From Oscillospiraceae bacterium (lineage in GTDB: Bacteria > Bacillota > Clostridia > Oscillospirales > Ruminococcaceae): a stretch of DNA of 7,522 nt. The DNA is taken from contig JAIDPG010000032.1 of the NCBI GenBank assembly GCA_029062865.1, positions 1 through 7,522 on the forward strand, given 5' to 3'. The notes below the pieces were generated by a model. It was not told the origin of the DNA, did not search any database, and worked only from the letters and a program-made list of their open reading frames with translations. The translations under genes were made by a program, and so were the position numbers. Below, in pieces: positions 4,269 through 7,522 of the stretch; the first letter of the stretch is position 1, and every line of letters starts with the position of its first letter.

Positions 4269-4396
4269 TTAAGGCGACACCGCACAAAGACCGCGCTTCG
4301 CGCTTTGCCGCCCGCTTGCTTGCAAATTTTCCGTCATTTTTGCCCAAAAATTTACCGACGCAATCGGACGACAATCTTTGTGCGGTATTGCCTTAA
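4269..4396. mobile_element. MITE-like element with TTAA ends
   Basis: Terminal inverted repeats: AAGGCGACACCGCACAAAGA (4271-4290) against the complement of 4375-4394, 18 of 20 matching. Both are preceded or followed by TTAA (4269-4272, 4393-4396), which may be the target duplication. Total about 128 bp, no ORF of its own, so it would need a transposase in trans. It separates metK from the RNHCP leader and contains no clear promoter or U-tract terminator. Confidence 0.75.
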
Positions 4397-4436
4397 GAAT
4401 TTACGGCTGCGCTCTCGCGCTTGCCTCCGATTTAAC

Positions 4437-5609
4437 TTACAAATATTTCTTGAGGTCGTTCACTCTGTCGGTCTTTTCCCAAGCAACGTCCAGATCTTCG
4501 CGTCCCATGTGCCCGTAAGCCGCCACCTGCTTGTACTGCGGCTTGCGGAGGTCGAGCGTCTTAATGATCGCGGACGGGCGGAGGTCGAACTCCTTTGTAA
4601 CCGCCTCGGCGATCTTTTCGTCCGGGAGCTTGCCCGTGCCGAACGTGTCAACCATTACCGAAACGGGCTTCGCCACGCCGATCGCGTAAGCGAGCTGGAT
4701 CTCGGCGCGCTCCGCCAAGCCCGCGGCTACGATGTTCTTCGCTACGTAGCGCGCCATATAAGCCGCCGAGCGGTCGACCTTCGTCGGATCCTTGCCAGAG
4801 AACGCGCCGCCGCCGTGACGCGAATAGCCGCCGTATGTATCAACGATGATCTTCCGCCCGGTGAGCCCGCTGTCGCCCATAGGACCGCCTACCACGAAGC
4901 GCCCGGTGGGGTTCACGAAATACTTCGTGTCCTCGTCAAGGAGTTCCGGCGGGATCGTTGTCTTGATGACCTTTTCGATAACGTCCGCGCGGATCTGCTC
5001 CAGCGTCGCCGAAGCGAGGTGCTGTGACGAGACAACGACCGTGTCAACACGCACGGGCTTGTTGCCGTCGTACTCGACAGTGACCTGCGTTTTGCCGTCC
5101 GGCAGAAGATACGGAATTGTGCCGTTTTTGCGCACCTCGGTGAGCTTTCTTGAAAGCTTGTGCGCGAGGCTTATCGGCATCGGCATAAGCTCTGGAGTTT
5201 CGCTGCACGCGAAGCCGAACATCATTCCCTGGTCGCCCGCGCCCGTGTCGCCCTCGTTCTGCTCGCGCCCTTCGAGCGCGTTGTTTACGCCCATCGCGAT
5301 GTCGGGCGACTGCTTGTCGATTATCGTGTAGACCGCGCAGGAATCAGCGTCAAACCCGAATTCGCTCGACGTATAGCCGATCTCGCGAACCGTCTTGCGA
5401 ACGAGCGCGGGAATGTCGATGTTGGCGCTTGTCGTGATTTCGCCCATAACCGTCACCATTCCGGTGGTGGTGGTAGTCTCGCAGGCAACGCGTCCCATGG
5501 GATCCTGCTCGAGAATAGCGTCCAGAACCGCGTCCGAGATGTTGTCGCAGATCTTGTCCGGGTGCCCCTCGGTGACGCTTTCCGATGTGAACAATTTCTT
5601 GCTTTCCAT
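4437..5609 (-). CDS. metK: S-adenosylmethionine synthase
   Basis: Makes S-adenosylmethionine from methionine and ATP with release of phosphate and diphosphate; cytosolic, normally a tetramer, needs Mg2+ and K+. At 390 residues it is full length for the bacterial enzyme. Signature motifs are intact: GHPDK (15-19) near the ATP/methionine site, GAGDQGMMFG (123-132), the methionine-side loop region around 98-120, and the P-loop-like GGGAFSGKD (266-274) followed by PTKVDRSAAY. The catalytic His16 and the Asp/Lys residues of these motifs are present. Start ATG at 5607-5609 follows AGGAGG (5617-5622) by 7 bases. Controlled by a SAM-I riboswitch and leader terminator upstream (5665-5839), i.e. switched off by its product. 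No proper terminator follows the stop codon, so transcription may continue through the MITE into the RNHCP unit. Confidence 0.98.
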   Translation of the reverse strand: MESKKLFTSESVTEGHPDKICDNISDAVLDAILEQDPMGRVACETTTTTGMVTVMGEITTSANIDIPALVRKTVREIGYTSSEFGFDADSCAVYTIIDKQSPDIAMGVNNALEGREQNEGDTGAGDQGMMFGFACSETPELMPMPISLAHKLSRKLTEVRKNGTIPYLLPDGKTQVTVEYDGNKPVRVDTVVVSSQHLASATLEQIRADVIEKVIKTTIPPELLDEDTKYFVNPTGRFVVGGPMGDSGLTGRKIIVDTYGGYSRHGGGAFSGKDPTKVDRSAAYMARYVAKNIVAAGLAERAEIQLAYAIGVAKPVSVMVDTFGTGKLPDEKIAEAVTKEFDLRPSAIIKTLDLRKPQYKQVAAYGHMGREDLDVAWEKTDRVNDLKKYL

Positions 5610-5664
5610 AATGTTTCCTCCTTTTGAGGTTGACCCTTACCTCTAACCTCTTACTTATAAACGC

Positions 5665-5691
5665 AAAACGCTCGCTTCATAAGGAGCGAGC
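5665..5691 (-). terminator. expression-platform terminator of the SAM riboswitch
   Basis: On the minus strand GCTCGCT, 8-base loop, AGCGAGC (5670-5676 with 5685-5691), followed by GTTTTGCGTTT. The bases CTCCTTAT spanning the 5' arm and loop are perfectly complementary to ATAAGGAG, the 3' strand of aptamer helix P1, giving the antiterminator. Confidence 0.85.
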
Positions 5692-5712
5692 AGGCATTTT
5701 CTTCCGTTCACT

Positions 5713-5839
5713 CCTTATCTCTCGGTGGTCTTTTCGACCCCGCAGGACGTAGCACCTTTTCGGCGAAGCCGCCAATAGGTTGCCGGACTTCATAGGGACC
5801 GGTCCCCCGCCTTTCGGCCAGAAGTCACTCTTGATAAGG
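5713..5839 (-). promoter_or_regulatory. SAM-I (S-box) riboswitch aptamer
   Basis: On the minus strand the aptamer opens with CCTTATCAAGAG and closes with GAGAGATAAGG (7-bp P1). In between it has the hallmark CCGGCAACC and AAGGTGCTACGTCCTGC blocks and a P2 closed by GACTTC/GAAGTC. In the family, SAM binding stabilises P1, which here frees the terminator at 5665-5691 and switches metK off. Confidence 0.93.
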
Positions 5840-5853
5840 CATTTTGCATTTTT

Positions 5854-5882
5854 AGTATAGCATATTACATTAGGTTTGTCAA
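5854..5882 (-). promoter_or_regulatory. sigma-A promoter of metK
   Basis: On the minus strand TTGACA (5877-5882), 17-base spacer, TATACT (5854-5859) with extended -10 TGC. Starts just upstream of the riboswitch. Confidence 0.9.
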
Positions 5883-5923
5883 GGGCTTTTTCAAAAAATG
5901 TCAGAAGTTGTCTCAAAGGTGTG

Positions 5924-5952
5924 TTGACAAGGGATTATACTCGTGGTATAAT
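5924..5952 (+). promoter_or_regulatory. consensus sigma-A promoter of the ACT-domain gene
   Basis: TTGACA (5924-5929), 17-base spacer, TATAAT (5947-5952), extended -10 TGG. Divergent from the metK promoter with 41 bases between the -35 boxes. Predicted start near 5959, leaving a leader of about 140 bases. Confidence 0.92.
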
Positions 5953-6012
5953 AAGATCAGCACACCATCTTTAACAGGATAATTATTGAAACTCAAAGGA
6001 CTTAACATAGGT

Positions 6013-6087
6013 ATGGGGCAAAGCCTCTTTGTGACAAAATATAGACAGCATAAGAGCTTTAACAGCGGTATAATATTAAATTATTAA
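6013..6087 (+). CDS. possible 24-codon upstream ORF in the ACT-gene leader
   Basis: ATG at 6013 opens a frame MGQSLFVTKYRQHKSFNSGI and four more residues, ending TAA at 6085-6087. The stop overlaps AAGGAG, the ribosome binding site of the next gene, which would allow translational coupling. Its own ribosome binding site is poor (AAGGACTTAACATAGGT), and I do not recognise the peptide. Could be chance. Confidence 0.22.
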   Translation: MGQSLFVTKYRQHKSFNSGIILNY

Positions 6088-6099
6088 GGAGCGGCGGGT

Positions 6100-6468
6100 A
6101 TGGAGATCAAAAGCATAGATTATGATTTTACGGTATGCAAGGTCACGGATTATTCGCTCGTGAATTTGGACAGCGAGTTTTGCTTTGTCGGGAAAACTGA
6201 CGGCGAAAAGTCGTTGGTGTGCGTTACCGATGATGTGCCGCCGAACACGCTCAAAAGAGAGGACGGCTGGCGGGCGTTTCGGATACAAGGGAAGCTGGAT
6301 TTTTCTCTGATCGGGATATTGTCCGATATTTCAAGTATTCTGGCGGAGAACAAAATCGGGATATTCGCGATCTCGACCTTTGATACGGATTATATCCTCA
6401 CCAAAAAGCAGGATCACAAAAAAGCACTGACCGTTCTCGGCAGTGCCGGGTATACGATAGCAAACTGA
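6100..6468 (+). CDS. small ACT-domain protein
   Basis: A 122-residue cytosolic protein of the uncharacterised tandem ACT family (ACT_7 / COG3603 type). The C-terminal half (about 57-120) has the typical run FSLIGILSDISSILAENKIG, then IFAISTFDTDYIL and a closing helix before GY. The N-terminal half is a more divergent ACT-like fold with the VCVTDDVP segment. ACT domains bind small ligands, mostly amino acids, and usually regulate enzymes; this stand-alone form has no catalytic domain, so the ligand and partner are unknown. AAGGAG at 6086-6091 supports the ATG at 6100. Monocistronic: strong promoter at 5924, probable terminator at 6522. Its position next to metK could hint at amino-acid metabolism, but the two are divergently transcribed and the link is weak. 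Confidence 0.88.
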   Translation: MEIKSIDYDFTVCKVTDYSLVNLDSEFCFVGKTDGEKSLVCVTDDVPPNTLKREDGWRAFRIQGKLDFSLIGILSDISSILAENKIGIFAISTFDTDYILTKKQDHKKALTVLGSAGYTIAN

Positions 6469-6521
6469 TCGTTCCCGATCTGTTGGGAGCCTATGCTTCG
6501 GCGGCGGGGAAACCCCAATAT

Positions 6522-6555
6522 ACGGTATGAGCGTAATTTCAACCGTCGTTTTTTT
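6522..6555 (+). terminator. probable terminator of the ACT-domain gene
   Basis: ACGGT, bulged A, TGA, 8-base loop, TCA, ACCGT (6522-6546), then CG and seven T (6549-6555). It lies 54 bases after the stop codon. Confidence 0.6.
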
Positions 6556-6577
6556 CCGAAAAAAGTCGCAGGACATA

Positions 6578-6606
6578 TTGACAATTTAAAGATTTAGTGT
6601 TATAAT
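6578..6606 (+). promoter_or_regulatory. consensus sigma-A promoter of the SprA-like gene
   Basis: TTGACA (6578-6583), exactly 17 bases, TATAAT (6601-6606), extended -10 TGT. Predicted start near 6613, leader about 40 bases. Confidence 0.93.
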
Positions 6607-6651
6607 ATTTTATAAATATAAGTGTATGATGACTGAACGGGGGGTGTTTTT

Positions 6652-7248
6652 ATGTCTGCTTACGCGGTGAACAACAACGAAACGGGCTTGTCGTTCGGCG
6701 CTTACGGCTCGGACGGCGGGCTTACTACTAAAGAAAAGCTCAGCGATTCCATAGCGAAGCTCGAGAAGATCCGCGACAGCGTCAAAAGCTCTAAACAAGC
6801 GACGGACGCGGCAATCAATGACAAGAGATTGACCGATCTCGAAAACAGGATAAGCAACCTCAAGCGGCGGCGCGACCGTCTGGAAAGCCGCGAGGACAGC
6901 GAGGGCTGCCGGACCTGTAAGAACCGCAAATATCAGGACGAGAGCGACGACCCCGGCGTTTCGTTCAAGTCGGCGGCGAAGGCAAAGGGCGACGTGGGCG
7001 CGGCGGTGCGCAGCCACGAGCAGGAGCACGTCACGCGCGACCGCGCCGAGGCGGAGCGCGAGGGGCGCGAGGTCGTTTCGCAGAACGTCCGCATAAAGAC
7101 GGCGGTCTGCCCGGAGTGCGGCAAAAACTACGTCGCGGGCGGCGAGACCACGACCGTAACGCGCGCGAAGCAGCCCGATTCGAGGTTCTCCGTCGGAATG
7201 AGCGACGCGAAAATGGAAAAGGGCAAGTTCCTGAATTTAGTTGCGTAA
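6652..7248 (+). CDS. SprA-related putative metalloprotease
   Basis: A 198-residue protein of the SprA-related family (also named putative metalloprotease CJM1_0395). The N-terminal 25 residues are unstructured, and residues about 27-82 form a strongly charged coiled coil. The conserved core follows: CRTCKNRKYQDESDDPGVSFK (86-106, a CXXC pair), HEQEH (122-126, an HEXXH zinc-protease motif), and CPECG (153-157) leading into YVAGGETTT. Together these look like a catalytic zinc site plus a four-cysteine structural site. There is no signal peptide, so it is probably cytosolic; substrate unknown. GGGGGGTG at 6639-6646 is the ribosome binding site for the ATG at 6652. Own promoter and terminator. 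Protease activity is a family-level guess. Confidence 0.85.
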   Translation: MSAYAVNNNETGLSFGAYGSDGGLTTKEKLSDSIAKLEKIRDSVKSSKQATDAAINDKRLTDLENRISNLKRRRDRLESREDSEGCRTCKNRKYQDESDDPGVSFKSAAKAKGDVGAAVRSHEQEHVTRDRAEAEREGREVVSQNVRIKTAVCPECGKNYVAGGETTTVTRAKQPDSRFSVGMSDAKMEKGKFLNLVA

Positions 7249-7261
7249 AACAATAAAACGG

Positions 7262-7299
7262 CGCTTTCCCCGTCGCGGGCGGGGGAAGCGTTATATTTT
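7262..7299 (+). terminator. intrinsic terminator of the SprA-like gene
   Basis: 10-bp stem CGCTTTCCCC (7262-7271) with GGGGGAAGCG (7281-7290), one T-G pair, 9-base loop, followed by TTATATTTT. It lies 13 bases after the stop codon and 21 bases before the next start codon, so expression of the next gene depends on read-through or on a promoter I do not see. Confidence 0.75.
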
Positions 7300-7319
7300 A
7301 AGCGAGGGGGAACATCGTT

Positions 7320-7522
7320 ATGATCGATACGGAGGAAAAAGCGCGTAAAAAGGTAAATGATACTTGGAACGCTAAGGAGCTTTTTATAATCCTGTCGGAG
7401 TCGAAGTATCACGACGGGCGCTCCGTGCCGAGAGCGTTTGCGGTCTCGGCAAACGACATTTCGCTCAGCATATTCACGAAGTACGAGTTTGCGGAGGCGT
7501 TTTGCATCGCCGATAATTACAT
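7320..7522 (+). CDS. unrecognised protein, 5' part only (runs off the window)
   Basis: ATG at 7320-7322 after GAGGGGG (7304-7310), with an open frame of 67 codons to the window end. It begins MIDTEEKARKKVNDTWNAKE, followed by LFIILSESKYHDGRSVPRAF and, near the edge, a stretch containing IFTKYEFAEAFCIADNY. No signal peptide and no motif I can name. The pattern of a short strand, then FTKYEFAEAFC, faintly resembles SseB-type domains, but this is a guess. Same strand as and close behind the SprA-like gene, with a terminator between them. Confidence 0.65.
   Translation, partial: MIDTEEKARKKVNDTWNAKELFIILSESKYHDGRSVPRAFAVSANDISLSIFTKYEFAEAFCIADNY

Noticed and set aside
4305..5627. Several plus-strand frames opposite metK
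   Set aside because: metK is unmistakable on the minus strand; these frames are antisense shadows.
5677..5916. Minus-strand 79-codon frame in the metK leader
   Set aside because: It lies over the SAM-I aptamer, terminator and promoter; the sequence constraint there is RNA structure.
6060..6075. Second promoter close to the ACT gene (TATAAT at 6069-6074)
   Set aside because: No -35 at an acceptable distance (nearest TAGACA gives a 21-base spacer) and no extended -10.

Overview
The window looks like a piece of a Clostridia (Firmicutes) chromosome, probably a gut commensal of the Oscillospirales type. The reasons are: AGGAGG-type ribosome binding sites on most genes; many near-consensus sigma-A promoters of the form TTGAC(A/T)-N17-TATAAT, mostly with an extended -10 (TGn); a SAM-I riboswitch upstream of metK; a sortase signal of the NPDTG form; and small XRE and ACT-domain proteins typical of this class. 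The assignment is from memory of family distribution, not from a search.

Layout. 1-1324: a minus-strand gene for a sortase-anchored surface protein, with two terminators behind it. 1398-1669: a divergent XRE regulator; the shared intergenic region carries two copies of an 18-bp palindromic operator-like site. 1670-2437: no long gene, but dense small-RNA architecture. This includes a 30-aa hydrophobic peptide gene on the minus strand, a convergent ~80-nt RNA that shares a bidirectional terminator with it and repeats the antisense of its start region, and an upstream decayed second copy with its own promoter and terminator. I read this as a type I toxin-antitoxin locus with par/Fst-like logic. 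2382-3666: a LacI-family regulator whose ~245-nt leader contains two tandem 111-bp copies of a three-way-junction repeat. 3719-4251 (minus): an RNHCP zinc-ribbon protein preceded by a 10-aa leader peptide and a four-segment translational attenuator of the ermC type. 4269-4396: a TTAA-flanked MITE-like element. 4437-5882 (minus): metK with SAM-I riboswitch, terminator and promoter. 5924-6468: an ACT-domain protein with a ~140-nt leader. 6578-7248: an SprA-related putative metalloprotease (HEXXH plus CXXC pairs). 7320-end: the start of an unrecognised gene running off the window.

How the parts relate. metK and the RNHCP gene are on the same strand, and I see no convincing promoter or terminator between them, so the RNHCP attenuator may be transcribed by read-through from the SAM-controlled metK promoter; a drug- or stall-responsive translational switch would then sit on top of a SAM-responsive transcript. 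The other genes appear to be single-gene units with their own promoter and terminator. The two most notable systems, the RNHCP attenuator and the small toxin-like locus, are made of features too short for routine gene calling. Both rest on base pairing I worked out by eye, not on folding software.
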